A stretch of 64,000 bases of DNA from Streptomyces pyxinae. GTDB taxonomy: Bacteria > Actinomycetota > Actinomycetes > Streptomycetales > Streptomycetaceae. Shown here piece by piece: positions 8,496 through 17,142 of this stretch. Under the pieces are notes generated by a model. That model did no database searches, was not told where the DNA came from, and worked only from the letters and a program-made list of their open reading frames with translations. The position numbers were made by a program, and so were the translations under genes. The stretch spans positions 248,001 to 312,000 of the forward strand of contig NZ_JANUGQ010000004.1 in assembly GCF_024756275.1 (NCBI RefSeq), read 5' to 3'. Within the stretch, counting starts at the first letter, position 1. Each line of letters opens with the position of its first letter.

Positions 8496-8714
8496 ACCCG
8501 GGCGGGTACGGGGGGTCCGCGCCGCCTGCCGGGGCGGTGCCGGCTCCTCGGGCCCGCGCCGACTCGCCGGAGCCGCCCGTCCGCGCACGCCGGGCCGAGC
8601 GGCCGGGCGGCCTCCGCCGCCGGGCCGGGAAATCCCATGGCCGGCGCCGGACCGCCCGTGTTACCACTTTCCGGTTCCGGGCGCGGGCCCGGACGGGACA
8701 CGAAGGTGGCGCGA

Positions 8715-9239
8715 GTGATACGCGGAACGTCGGTGCGACTGCGGGCGATGGGGGCCGAGGACGCGGAATCGCTGTGGCGGTGGAATCACGACCCCGAGGT
8801 CATGCGCTGGATGGAGAACCCCCACCCGCAGACGCTCTCCCAGGTCCGTGACCGGCTCGCCGCGCGGGCCGCCAACGCCTACGACGACCTGCTCCTCGGA
8901 GTGGAGGCCCTGGCGGACGGGGTGCTGATCGGTCTGGTCGCGCTGCGGGAGGCCGCTCCGGAGAAGGGCATCGCCTCGCTCGACATCTATCTGGGCGAGA
9001 AGGAGTACTGGGGCCGCGGCCACGCCACCGACGCCATGCGGACGGTCTGCCGGTACGGCTTCGGGGACATGCGCCTGCACAAGATCGAGCTCACCGTCGT
9101 CACCGAGAACCACGCCGCCCGCCGGGTCTACGAGAAGGTCGGGTTCATGGAGGAGGGCCGGCTGCGGCGCTGCTTCCGCCGGGACGGACAGTGGTACGAC
9201 AGGTACGCCATGGGGCTCTTCCCGGACGAGCTGCGCTGA
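8715..9239 (+). CDS. GNAT family N-acetyltransferase (RimJ/RimL type)
   Basis: 174 aa of a GCN5-related acetyltransferase resembling ribosomal-protein or aminoglycoside-type acetyltransferases. The fold markers are RLRAMGAEDAESLWRW at the N-terminus, the acetyl-CoA loop region LGEKEYWGRGHATDAMR, then LHKIELTVVTENHAARRVYEKVGF, which is the usual motif B. The GTG at 8715 was chosen because AAGGTGG lies 5 nt upstream and homologous sequence starts there (VIRGTSVRLR); an upstream in-frame ATG adds only a Gly/Pro tract. The substrate cannot be told from the sequence. Confidence 0.9.
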   Translation: MIRGTSVRLRAMGAEDAESLWRWNHDPEVMRWMENPHPQTLSQVRDRLAARAANAYDDLLLGVEALADGVLIGLVALREAAPEKGIASLDIYLGEKEYWGRGHATDAMRTVCRYGFGDMRLHKIELTVVTENHAARRVYEKVGFMEEGRLRRCFRRDGQWYDRYAMGLFPDELR

Positions 9240-9349
9240 CGGTACCGGGGCCGGCCAGGTACCGGGCCCGGGCAGATGCCGGGGCCCCGGACCGGCGCCG
9301 GTCCCGGACAGGTGCCGGGGCCAGGTGGGCGGCCGGGCCCCGGCGCGGG

Positions 9350-10036
9350 TCAGTGCTGGCCCGGCTTCTGCGGGGTCAGCTCGCTCGGGCGGACGATCAC
9401 GAAGCCCTCGCCCTGGAGCATCAGCTGCACCGCCTCGCCGGAGCCGCCCCGGATCATGGAGCCGAAGGACTGCGAGCGGTGCAGCGAGGTGTTCAGCTGG
9501 GCGCTCCAGCCGACGACGGCGTCGGTGTCCACGTACACCGGCTGGTTGTGGGTGACCGGGATGACCAGCGGGTTGCCCTCGCAGATCACGGCGAGCCTGC
9601 CATACCCGGTGAAGAGGCTGTTGAACAGCCCTCCCCCGGTCATCCCGGCCCCCTTCACCGTCTTGATCTCGTACGAGAGGGTGGGGTCGAAGCAGAGCAC
9701 ATTGCGGCCATTGACGGTGAGGGCGTCACCCTGCTCCACATCCACGATGAAACAGTTCTGCGCCTCGTGCGCGAACCACGCCTCGCCCTGGCCGCGCACC
9801 GCCATCAGCGGCAGCCCCTCCCCGGTGACCGCGCGCTTCAGCATGCCGCCGACGCCCTGGCCCTTCCGCTCGAACTGGAGATTGCCCCGCCAGGCGATCA
9901 TCGCCCCCTGCCGGGCGTACATCTCCCCGTTCACCGTGTACTTCACCGATTTGGCGTTCTGGAGCACCATGCCGGGCGCGGTCGCGGGCTGGGCCATGTT
10001 CTCGGAGGAGAAAAGATCACTCTTCATGTCCGGCAT
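9350..10036 (-). CDS. AIM24 family protein
   Basis: 228 aa of the AIM24 (TIGR00266/DUF124-like) beta-rich family, named after a yeast mitochondrial biogenesis protein. The motifs are the N-terminal VKYTVNGEMYARQGAMIAWRG-like strand, the Gly-rich GAGMTGGGLFNSLF and the C-terminal MIRGGSGEAVQLMLQGEGFV. No catalytic site is known for the family. AGGGG lies 5 nt before the ATG at 10036 (MPDMKSDLF); an ATG three codons later at 10027 is the alternative start. The gene is divergent from the Pth2-like gene. Confidence 0.88.
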   Translation of the reverse strand: MPDMKSDLFSSENMAQPATAPGMVLQNAKSVKYTVNGEMYARQGAMIAWRGNLQFERKGQGVGGMLKRAVTGEGLPLMAVRGQGEAWFAHEAQNCFIVDVEQGDALTVNGRNVLCFDPTLSYEIKTVKGAGMTGGGLFNSLFTGYGRLAVICEGNPLVIPVTHNQPVYVDTDAVVGWSAQLNTSLHRSQSFGSMIRGGSGEAVQLMLQGEGFVIVRPSELTPQKPGQH

Positions 10037-10121
10037 CGTCGCCCCTGACCCCCCGGACCGACAAGCGCACTGTGGGAACACCGGCCGGGAGACCGCCCGG
10101 CGCGCGCCGTCCGGCGGCTGG

Positions 10122-10127
10122 CAGACT
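10122..10127 (+). promoter_or_regulatory. -10 box of the Pth2-like gene
   Basis: CAGACT ends 6 nt before the GTG at 10134. The same hexamer serves the divergent gene at 4046. It predicts a leaderless transcript. Confidence 0.5.
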
Positions 10128-10133
10128 GGGCCG

Positions 10134-10907
10134 GTGAGCAGCGACGATGTGAACCGCGAAGCCCAGGCCCCGGCCCAGGACGCCCGTGAGGCCGGGGACG
10201 ACCGGGACGCTAGGGACGAGGCCCCGCAGTATGTGCTTCCCCTGGTGGTCCGGATCGAGAGGGCCGCGCCCCCGGAGCGCACCGACGCCCTGGAGACGGC
10301 GGCCCGGGCGGTGCTGCTGATGCTCACCCACGACCGCGCGACCGGCGACGGCGACTGGGCGCCCGCGCTGCGGGCCTGGCAGGACGGCCGGATCCGCAAG
10401 GTGGTGCGCCGGGCGCGCGGTGCCGAGTGGCGGAAGGCCGGCGAGCTGCCCGGACTCACGGTCGCCGGTGACGGTGCCGAGGTACGGGTCTTCCCGCCGG
10501 TCCCGCTGGACGGCTGGCCCAAGGAGCTGGCCAAGCTCCAGGTCTCCGGCACCGAACTGGCGGACCCCGCCGCCCCGTCCGAGCCGGGCCCCGGCCGGGC
10601 GCTGCTCTGGCTCAGCCCGGAGCTGGAGATGTCGGCCGGCAAGGAGATGGCCCAGGTCGGGCACGGCGCCCAGCTGCTCTGGTACGCCCTTCCGGAGCGG
10701 CGGCGCGAGGAGTGGCGGCGGGCCGGCTTCCCGCTGGCGGTGCGCACCTCCTCGCGGGAGCGGTGGGCCCGGCTGACCGACGGCGGGCTGCCCGTCGTTC
10801 GGGACGCGGGTTTCACCGAGATCGCCGCGGGCTCCCGCACCGTGGCGGCCGAGCCCCCGGCGGACGGCTTCGACCCGGTGGCCGGCTTCGACCCGGTGGC
10901 CGGCTGA
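10134..10907 (+). CDS. Peptidyl-tRNA hydrolase family (Pth2-like) protein
   Basis: 257 aa. Residues from about 36 read QYVLPLVVRIERAAPPERTDALE, and near 165-185 the ELEMSAGKEMAQVGHGAQLLW block matches the Pth2 signature (KMSKGKIAAQVGHA type). It ends with the region that is followed by catalytic-fold strands in Pth2 (WRRAGFPLAVRTSSRERW, TVAAEPP). Archaeal and eukaryotic Pth2 free peptides from tRNA; bacteria normally use Pth1, so this may be an auxiliary enzyme. The N-terminal 35 residues are acidic and disordered. The C-terminus ends in a perfect duplicated heptapeptide, GFDPVAGFDPVAG. Confidence 0.78.
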   Translation: MSSDDVNREAQAPAQDAREAGDDRDARDEAPQYVLPLVVRIERAAPPERTDALETAARAVLLMLTHDRATGDGDWAPALRAWQDGRIRKVVRRARGAEWRKAGELPGLTVAGDGAEVRVFPPVPLDGWPKELAKLQVSGTELADPAAPSEPGPGRALLWLSPELEMSAGKEMAQVGHGAQLLWYALPERRREEWRRAGFPLAVRTSSRERWARLTDGGLPVVRDAGFTEIAAGSRTVAAEPPADGFDPVAGFDPVAG

Positions 10908-10943
10908 CCCCGGGGCGGGGCACCCGGGCCGGGGCTCGGCCGG

Positions 10944-10994
10944 TCGGCTGCCAGGCCCGGTCGGCTGCCAGGCCCGGTCGGCTGCCAGGCCCGG
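10944..10994. repeat. Three perfect 17-bp tandem repeats
   Basis: TCGGCTGCCAGGCCCGG occurs three times head to tail (10944-10960, 10961-10977, 10978-10994) between the Pth2-like and DUF4142 genes. It is probably a replication-slippage tract; no function is evident. Confidence 0.85.
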
Positions 10995-11132
10995 GAGGAC
11001 CGGCCGTCGGAAACGGGTCGGCTTCCGCACCCGGGGCCGCTGAACGCCCCGGGTCCGCTATACGTACCTCCGGACACCGCCACGAGGGCCCGGCCGGGCG
11101 CCGTGGGGCACAGGCACGGCTCGGGAGGCACA

Positions 11133-11936
11133 TTGCTGCGGTGGATCAACGGCTCGGTACTCATCATCGCGGCGCTGGTCGCGACCATCGGGGCGCTGGC
11201 GTTCCCGGTCTGGTCGTACGCCGACCGCTCGGGCACCGGTCAGGCGAACCTCGACGCCGCGACCGTGGCCACCCAGTGGGGCCCGCTGTCGGCCACCGAC
11301 CGGGACTTCCTGGTCAAGGTCCGGCTGGCCGGGCTCTGGGAGCTGCCGGCCGGTCAGCAGGCGATCGAGCGGGCGCCGAGCAAGGCCATCAGGGACGCGG
11401 GTGACCATCTGGTGGTCGGCCACACCGATCTGGACCAGCGGGTCCGGGACGTCTCCGCCCGGCTGGGGGTGGAGCTGCCGAACCAGCCCAACGAGCAGCA
11501 GCAGGGCTGGCTGCGGGAGCTCTCGGCGGCGAGCGGGCAGGAGTACGAGCGGAAGTTCGCCAATCTGCTGCGCAACGCGCACGGCAAGGTCTTCGCCCTG
11601 GTCGCCCAGGTCCGGCACACCACCCGCAACTCCCTGGTGCGGCAGCTCGCCACCGACGCCAACCAGACGGTGCTGGACCACATCACCATGCTGGAGCAGA
11701 CCGGGCTGGTCGACTTCGACGCGCTGGCCAATGAGGCGGCAGGCGCCGCGACCGCCAGCCCGACCGGTCCGCCGCCGCCCGGCGGCGGTCTGCCGCCCGC
11801 CCCCTCCCCCGCCGTGCCGAGCGGGGACGACCAGTCCTTCACCTCCCGCCCCTCCACCCAGCCGGGGCCGCCGACGGCCGTCAACACCGACCGCCCGCCG
11901 GCCGGTGGTCACGGGGAGGGGGGAACCGCTCCCTGA
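11133..11936 (+). CDS. DUF4142 domain-containing protein
   Basis: 267 aa. It has one N-terminal membrane segment or uncleaved signal ([20 protein letters not shown]), then a DUF4142/ferritin-like all-alpha domain: [57 protein letters not shown] and [21 protein letters not shown] Pro/Ser-rich tail of about 75 residues ends the protein. DUF4142 proteins are extracytoplasmic four-helix bundles of unknown role. I chose TTG at 11133 because GGGAGG lies 4 nt upstream; a GTG at 11103 gives ten more residues. Confidence 0.82.
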   Translation: MLRWINGSVLIIAALVATIGALAFPVWSYADRSGTGQANLDAATVATQWGPLSATDRDFLVKVRLAGLWELPAGQQAIERAPSKAIRDAGDHLVVGHTDLDQRVRDVSARLGVELPNQPNEQQQGWLRELSAASGQEYERKFANLLRNAHGKVFALVAQVRHTTRNSLVRQLATDANQTVLDHITMLEQTGLVDFDALANEAAGAATASPTGPPPPGGGLPPAPSPAVPSGDDQSFTSRPSTQPGPPTAVNTDRPPAGGHGEGGTAP

Positions 11937-12102
11937 GCGCGTACGTCACTGTCCCGGAAGCTCAAATCAAGCTCTGAACCGGGGGCCTGCCGGATTGACG
12001 GCCGGCCTTCGGGGCCATCACCCCGGGGACCGGCCGGCGGGAGGACCGGGCAGCCGGGACCGGGTGGGACCGGCGGGGACAGGGACGGGAACGGGGGACG
12101 GG

Positions 12103-13530
12103 ATGAGGGAGCCGACGCGGCTGGGTACGGGCATCGGCTGGCGCCCGGAGATCGCGGACGTGGTGGCGGAACTGCCCGGACTCGACTGGGTGGAGGTGGT
12201 GGCGGAGAACGTCTGCGCCGGCCACCCCCCGGAGGCCCTGGTACGGCTGCGCGAGCGCGGTGTGACGGTCGTCCCGCACGGGGTCTCGCTGGGGCTCGGC
12301 GGGGCGGACCGGCCGGACGCCGGGCGGCTCTCGGCGCTGGCGGCGACGGCCACCGCGCTGGGCGCCCCGCTGGTGACCGAGCACATCGCCTTCGTCCGGG
12401 CGGGCGGCCCGCTCACCGCGTCACCGGCGCTGGAGGCGGGCCATCTGCTGCCGGTCCCCCGCACCCGGGACGCGCTCGACGTGCTCTGCAAGAACGTCCG
12501 GATCGCCCAGGACGCCCTGCCGGTGCCCCTGGCCGTCGAGAACATCGCGGCCCTCTTCTCCTGGCCGGACGAGGAGCTGACGGAGGCGCAGTTCCTGACC
12601 GAGCTGGTCGAGCGGACCGGGGTACGGCTGCTGATCGACGTGGCCAATCTGTACACCAACCAGGTCAACCGGGGCGATGACGCGGTCAAGGCACTGGCCG
12701 CGCTGCCGGTGGAGGCGATCGCGTACGTCCATGTGGCCGGCGGGGTCGAGCGGGACGGGATCTGGCACGACACTCACGCCCACCCGGTCCCCCGCGCCGT
12801 GCTGGACGTGCTGGCCGAACTGACCGCCCGGGTGGATCCACCGGGTGTGCTGCTGGAACGGGACGACGACTTCCCGCCCGGCCCCGAGCTGGCCGCCGAA
12901 CTGGCCGTGGTCACCGGGATGGTCGCCCACGCCCGGCGCGCCGCCACCCGGGCGGAACCGGTGCCGGCGGGCGCCCTCCCGGCCGTGCCGCCCGCCGCCT
13001 CCGGACCCGCCACGGGGCCGGAGGTGCCGGGGCCGGTCCCGCCGAGGCCGGTCATGGACGAACCGGTCGTGCCGGGGCCGGTCGTGTCGGGGCCGGAGGT
13101 GCCGGGTGCCCGGCAGCGGCTGGGCATCGCGCAGACCGCGCTGCTGTCGGCGCTGGTCGCCGGGACACCGGCGCCCGAGGGGTTCGACCGCGCCCGGCTG
13201 CGGGTGCAGAGCCGGGCACTGGTGGCCAAGCGGACCGGGGTGGTCGCCCGGCTGGCGCCGGAGCTGCCGGCGATCCTCGGGCCGGACTTCGGCCGGGCCT
13301 TCACCGCGTACGCCGGCGCCCGGCCGATGCGCGGCGGCTACCGGCGCGACGCCCTGGACTTCGCCGAACGGCTGCTCGTCGACGAGCGGTCGCCGTACCT
13401 GACCGACCCGGCCGCGCGCCGCCGGCTGGCCCGCTGGTGGCAGGACCGGGCCGGAGCGCGGCCGCCGTCCCGGACGGCCCGCCTGCTCCGGGGCGCCCGG
13501 GATGTGCTGGGCGCACGGTGGACGGCGTGA
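12103..13530 (+). CDS. DUF692 (MNIO/MbnB-like) enzyme fused to an SCO6045/DUF2063-like domain
   Basis: 475 aa. Residues 1-285 form a DUF692 TIM barrel with the multinuclear-iron ligands of MbnB-type enzymes visible: H59 (VPHGVSL), H94 (VTEHIAF), E146 (VENIAA), D179 and N182 (LLIDVANLY), H210 (YVHVAGG), D223/H225 (WHDTHAH) and E252 (LLERDDD). A Pro/Val linker (286-335) leads to a helical domain (336-430: [49 protein letters not shown]). That pattern resembles the separate DUF2063/BufC-type partner of other DUF692 systems, here in one chain. Characterised DUF692 enzymes oxidatively modify cysteines in peptides. The stop codon overlaps the next gene's GTG (GTGA), so it is coupled to the TIGR04222-like pseudogene, its likely substrate or partner. 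Confidence 0.88.
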   Translation: MREPTRLGTGIGWRPEIADVVAELPGLDWVEVVAENVCAGHPPEALVRLRERGVTVVPHGVSLGLGGADRPDAGRLSALAATATALGAPLVTEHIAFVRAGGPLTASPALEAGHLLPVPRTRDALDVLCKNVRIAQDALPVPLAVENIAALFSWPDEELTEAQFLTELVERTGVRLLIDVANLYTNQVNRGDDAVKALAALPVEAIAYVHVAGGVERDGIWHDTHAHPVPRAVLDVLAELTARVDPPGVLLERDDDFPPGPELAAELAVVTGMVAHARRAATRAEPVPAGALPAVPPAASGPATGPEVPGPVPPRPVMDEPVVPGPVVSGPEVPGARQRLGIAQTALLSALVAGTPAPEGFDRARLRVQSRALVAKRTGVVARLAPELPAILGPDFGRAFTAYAGARPMRGGYRRDALDFAERLLVDERSPYLTDPAARRRLARWWQDRAGARPPSRTARLLRGARDVLGARWTA

Positions 13531-14457
13531 GCTTCACCGGAACGGCGGTCGCGCTGATGTACGCGGCTGTGGCGTTCTCGTCGATGTCGCTGCCGTCCGG
13601 GTGGCCCGGCACCGGAGGGACACGCCCGGGACGCTCCAGCACCCGGTGGAGGCCGCGTTCCTGAGCAGCGGGCCCAGCCGTGTGGTGGACTCCGCGCCGG
13701 CCGGCGACGGATGGCTCGCCGTCGGCGGGCCGGGAATCGTGATGGTACTCCGTCCGGTCGTCCACGATCCGGTGGAACAGGCGGTGCTGGAGGCGTACGG
13801 GCAGGCTCCCGGCGGTGCCCCGCACTACCTGCGGCAGGAGGCCCCGCGGACCCGGGCCGTCCAGAGGATCGGCGGCGGCCTGGCCGGGTGGGGCCCGCTG
13901 GTGCCGTATGTCTCGGGGCCCCGCTGCGCCACCGGGCCAAGGCGTAAGCGGCCCTGTGCCTGCTGCTCCCTGTCCCGGTGGTGCTGAGCGCACCGGTGGC
14001 GTCCGCCACGGGCCTCCCAACCAGCCCTGCCCGTTGGCCCTTGCGGTGGCGCAGGGGCCGGCCGGGGCCTGATGGTGGCCGCTGTGGACGGCCTGCTCGT
14101 CGCCGGCCGGGTGACCGGGGCAGGCCGGCGGGAGCGGGTCGTGTACGGCAGGACATCTGGCGCGGTCACCACGCCCGGCGCCCTGGCGGCGCCGCACGGG
14201 CTCCGGACGCTGCCCGATCCGGTACCGCGCGAGCAACTACTGGTGGGCGCGGCGCGCCGGCGGTGCCTCGGTGGCCCTGGCGGGGCGGGAGAAGGGGCCG
14301 ACGGCGCCTGGACGGACGCGGTGGCGTGGTGCGCCGTACGGCCCCCAGCCGATGCGGCGGCCCGGACTGCGGCTCCGGGACGGGTGGCTCGGGCTGTCCG
14401 GGCGGCCCAAGGCCGCGGCGGGGTGGTGGAGGCGGCTGCGGAGGGGGCGGCGGCTGA
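13527..14457 (+). pseudogene. Decayed TIGR04222-type Cys/Gly-tailed membrane protein gene
   Basis: The start ([20 protein letters not shown]) is in one frame. At about 13610-13640 the reading moves to another frame, giving HPVEAAFLSSGPSRVVDS, GDGWLAVGGPGIVMV, DPVEQAVLEAYGQAPGGA and RTRAVQRIGGGLAGWGPLVP. That frame stops at 13985-13987. Membrane-like and downstream pieces follow (VDGLLVAGRVTG, then GLRTLPDPVPREQLLVGAAR). A third frame ends in a Cys/Gly-rich tail (RCGGPDCGSGTGGSGCPGG, stop at 14457). The order matches the TIGR04222 domain (DPVExAvL, GLRxLPDPxLREQLL, low-complexity Cys-rich tail), a family known to neighbour DUF692 genes. At least three frame changes are needed, so the gene is broken or the sequence has several errors here. 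Confidence 0.72.
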
Positions 14458-14710
14458 GATCCCGCCCGGGCGGCTTGCGGGGCGGAGCCGGCCGGGCGGT
14501 GCCCCGGTACGGCCCGCGCGGCGCGCCCGACGACCAGGCCGGCGCGGTGCGGCCGGGCTTCACCCGATCGGCGGGCGTCGCCGTTGACATGGTTGTCGGA
14601 CCACCCGAAAGGGTCATTGATCCCGACACGGGCCACCGGTCCTTGGCCGGGCGCCGGGGGCTGGGGACGGTCGTCCTCCCCGCCTCGTACGAAGGGACCG
14701 CGACACCGCG

Positions 14711-16393
14711 ATGAGGACACCCGACCCGGCCCGGCGCACCACCCGGCCCGCCCCCGCTCCGCCGCCCGGGCCCCGGCGCCGGCTCCGTACCGCCGCCGCC
14801 CTCACCACCGCCCTCGGCTCGCTGGCGGTCTCGGCGCTCGCCGCCGCCCCCGCCGAGGGCCGTGCCCCGGGCCCGGCCGGGGAGTACGGGGTCGCCGTGG
14901 CCGTGCGGTGGGCGACCGAGGCGGGCATCGCCTTCGGACCCTGCCCCGCCGCCGAGGAGCTGCCCGCGCCGGTGGAGTGCGGCACGGTCCAGGTGCCGCT
15001 GGACTACGCGGCACCCGACGGCCGCCGGATCTCCCTCACCGTCAGCCGGGTGAGGGCCGGCGGGGCGCCCGGGGACCGGCAGGGCGCGCTGGTCTTCAAC
15101 CCGGGCGGCCCCGGCGGCTCCTCGATGTACTTCCCGCTCGCCGCCGGGCTGGCCGCGTGGAAGAGGCTGGCCGCCGCGTACGACTTCGTGGGATACGCCC
15201 CGCGCGGGGTCGGCCGGTCGGCGCCGATCAGCTGCCAGGAGCCCGCCCGGACGGTCGAGGCGCCGACCCCGGCGGTGGTCCGGCCCTCGGAGGCGGAGAA
15301 GCGGGAGCGGATCGAGCGAGCCAGGGCGTACGCCCGGGGGTGTGCCGAGCGGACCGGGCCGGCGCTGCGGCACTACACCTCGCTCAACAACGCCCGGGAC
15401 CTGGAGGTGCTGCGGGCGGCGCTGGGCGAGCCGGAACTCACCTATCTGGGTGCTTCATACGGCACCTACTTCGGCGCGCTGTACGCCACCCTCTTCCCGT
15501 CCCGGGTCCGTCGGATGGTCTTCGACTCGGCGGTGGACCCGGATCCGGAGCGGATCTGGTACGTCAACAACCTGAACCAGTCGCTCGCCTTCGAGCAGCG
15601 GTGGCTGGACTTCAAGATCTGGGCGGCCCGGCACGACGACACGTACCGTCTGGGCGTCTCCCCGGGGGCGGTGCAGGCGTCGTACGAGAAGGCGGCGGCC
15701 CGGCTGGCGGAGGAGCCGGCCGGTGGCACCGTGGGCCCCGGCGAGCTCCAGGCGGCGATGCTGAGCACCGGCTACCACGACCGCTACTGGCCCCGGCGGG
15801 CCGGCGCGCTCGCGGAGTACCTGGCGGGCGATCCGGCGAAGCTGATCGAGCAGGCGGCGCCCGATCCGTCCACCGCGAAGGAGGCGGAGAACTCCACGGC
15901 CGTCTACACGGCGGTGGAGTGCAATGACGCTCCCTGGCCGGAGGACTGGGCGACCTGGGACCGGGACAACTCCCGGCTGGCCGGGGCGGCGCCGTTCGAG
16001 ACCTGGTCCAACGCCTGGCTCAACCTGCCGTGCGCGTACTGGCCGGCGCCCCGGCAGCGGCCGCTGGAGGTGCGCACCGGTCCCGGTGAACTGCCGCCGG
16101 TGCTGATCCTGGCGTCCGAGCGGGACGCGGCCACACCGTACGAGGGGGCCAAGGAGCTGCAGCGCCGGCTGGCGGGCTCGGTGCTGGTCACCGAGCGGGA
16201 CGCGGGCAACCACGGGGTGTCGGGTGGTCAGAACGACTGCGTCGACACCTATCTGGAGGACTATCTGCTGCGCGGGGTGACGCCGGTGCGGCGCGCGACA
16301 TGCGCGCCGCACCCGGAGCCTGACCCGGTGTCGCTGGACCGGCGGACGGTGCCCGGGCCGGAGGTACCGGCCGGACGGACGCCCGCCGTCTGA
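14711..16393 (+). CDS. Secreted Tap-like alpha/beta hydrolase (peptidase S33 family)
   Basis: 560 aa with a basic, Ala-rich signal region (about residues 22-50, ending near AAPAEG). The alpha/beta hydrolase fold is clear: oxyanion-type PGGPGGSS at 131-138, the YAPRGVGRS strand near 162-170, nucleophile S249 in GASYGTYFG, the acid in ILASERDAATPY, and the catalytic His in GNHGVSGG. A TAP-like C-terminal domain is present (LPCAYWP, SVLVTERDAGNHG). Streptomyces relatives are tripeptidyl or leucine aminopeptidases (Tap, SlpD, SlpE), so extracellular peptide trimming is likely. The upstream ribosome binding site (AAGGGA) is distant, so the exact start is less certain than the identity. Confidence 0.9.
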   Translation: MRTPDPARRTTRPAPAPPPGPRRRLRTAAALTTALGSLAVSALAAAPAEGRAPGPAGEYGVAVAVRWATEAGIAFGPCPAAEELPAPVECGTVQVPLDYAAPDGRRISLTVSRVRAGGAPGDRQGALVFNPGGPGGSSMYFPLAAGLAAWKRLAAAYDFVGYAPRGVGRSAPISCQEPARTVEAPTPAVVRPSEAEKRERIERARAYARGCAERTGPALRHYTSLNNARDLEVLRAALGEPELTYLGASYGTYFGALYATLFPSRVRRMVFDSAVDPDPERIWYVNNLNQSLAFEQRWLDFKIWAARHDDTYRLGVSPGAVQASYEKAAARLAEEPAGGTVGPGELQAAMLSTGYHDRYWPRRAGALAEYLAGDPAKLIEQAAPDPSTAKEAENSTAVYTAVECNDAPWPEDWATWDRDNSRLAGAAPFETWSNAWLNLPCAYWPAPRQRPLEVRTGPGELPPVLILASERDAATPYEGAKELQRRLAGSVLVTERDAGNHGVSGGQNDCVDTYLEDYLLRGVTPVRRATCAPHPEPDPVSLDRRTVPGPEVPAGRTPAV

Positions 16394-16424
16394 TCTTCCG
16401 GGTCTGCGGGTGGCGGGGCGGCCG

Positions 16425-17138
16425 TCAGGCCAGTCCCGCCACCAGGTCCGCGACCGACTTGCGCCGGCCGGTGAAGAACGGGACCTCCTCGCGGACGTGC
16501 ATCCGCGCCTCGGACGCGCGCAGATGGCGCATCAGGTCCACGATCCGGTGCAGCTCGTCCGCCTCGAAGGCGAGCAGCCACTCGTAGTCGCCCAGCGAGA
16601 AGGAGGCGACGGTGTTGGCGCGCACGTCGGGGTAGCCCCGGGCCATCTTGCCGTGGTCCGCGAGCATCCGGCGGCGGTCCTCGTCGGGCAGCAGGTACCA
16701 GTCGTACGAGCGCACGAACGGATAGACGCTCACATAGTCGCGCGCCGTCTCGTCGGCGAGGAACGCCGGAATGTGCGACTTGTTGAACTCGGCCGGGCGG
16801 TGCAGGGCCATGTTCGACCAGACCGGTTCCATGGCGCGGCCGAGCCGGGTGCGCCGGAAGAGGTTGTACGCCTCCTGGAGCTCGTCGGCGGTCTCGGCGT
16901 GCCACCAGATCATCAGGTCGGCGTCGGCCCGCAGTCCGGAGAGGTCATAGGTGCCGCGCACCGTGATGTCCTTGGCGTCGAGCTGATCGAACAGCTCCTG
17001 GACCTCGTCGGCCCAGCCGCCCCGGTCCTCGGGGAGCACATCGCGCAGCTTGAAGACGGACCACAGCGTGTAGCGGATGACCTGGTTGAGGTCCTTCGCC
17101 TTCTTGCCGGCGTTCGGAATCTTTTCGGGCGCACTCAT
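16425..17138 (-). CDS. hemQ: Coproheme decarboxylase / chlorite dismutase-like HemQ
   Basis: 237 aa. HemQ converts coproheme to haem b with hydrogen peroxide, the final step of the Gram-positive haem pathway. Family features are [15 protein letters not shown] at the N-terminus, [13 protein letters not shown], the [18 protein letters not shown] segment with the conserved Tyr used in decarboxylation, [26 protein letters not shown], which includes the haem-binding region, and the C-terminal [13 protein letters not shown]. It starts 4 bp after the hemG stop codon and is co-transcribed with it. The ATG at 17138 begins homologous sequence ([18 protein letters not shown]). Confidence 0.96.
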   Translation of the reverse strand: MSAPEKIPNAGKKAKDLNQVIRYTLWSVFKLRDVLPEDRGGWADEVQELFDQLDAKDITVRGTYDLSGLRADADLMIWWHAETADELQEAYNLFRRTRLGRAMEPVWSNMALHRPAEFNKSHIPAFLADETARDYVSVYPFVRSYDWYLLPDEDRRRMLADHGKMARGYPDVRANTVASFSLGDYEWLLAFEADELHRIVDLMRHLRASEARMHVREEVPFFTGRRKSVADLVAGLA

Positions 17139-17142
17139 GGGG

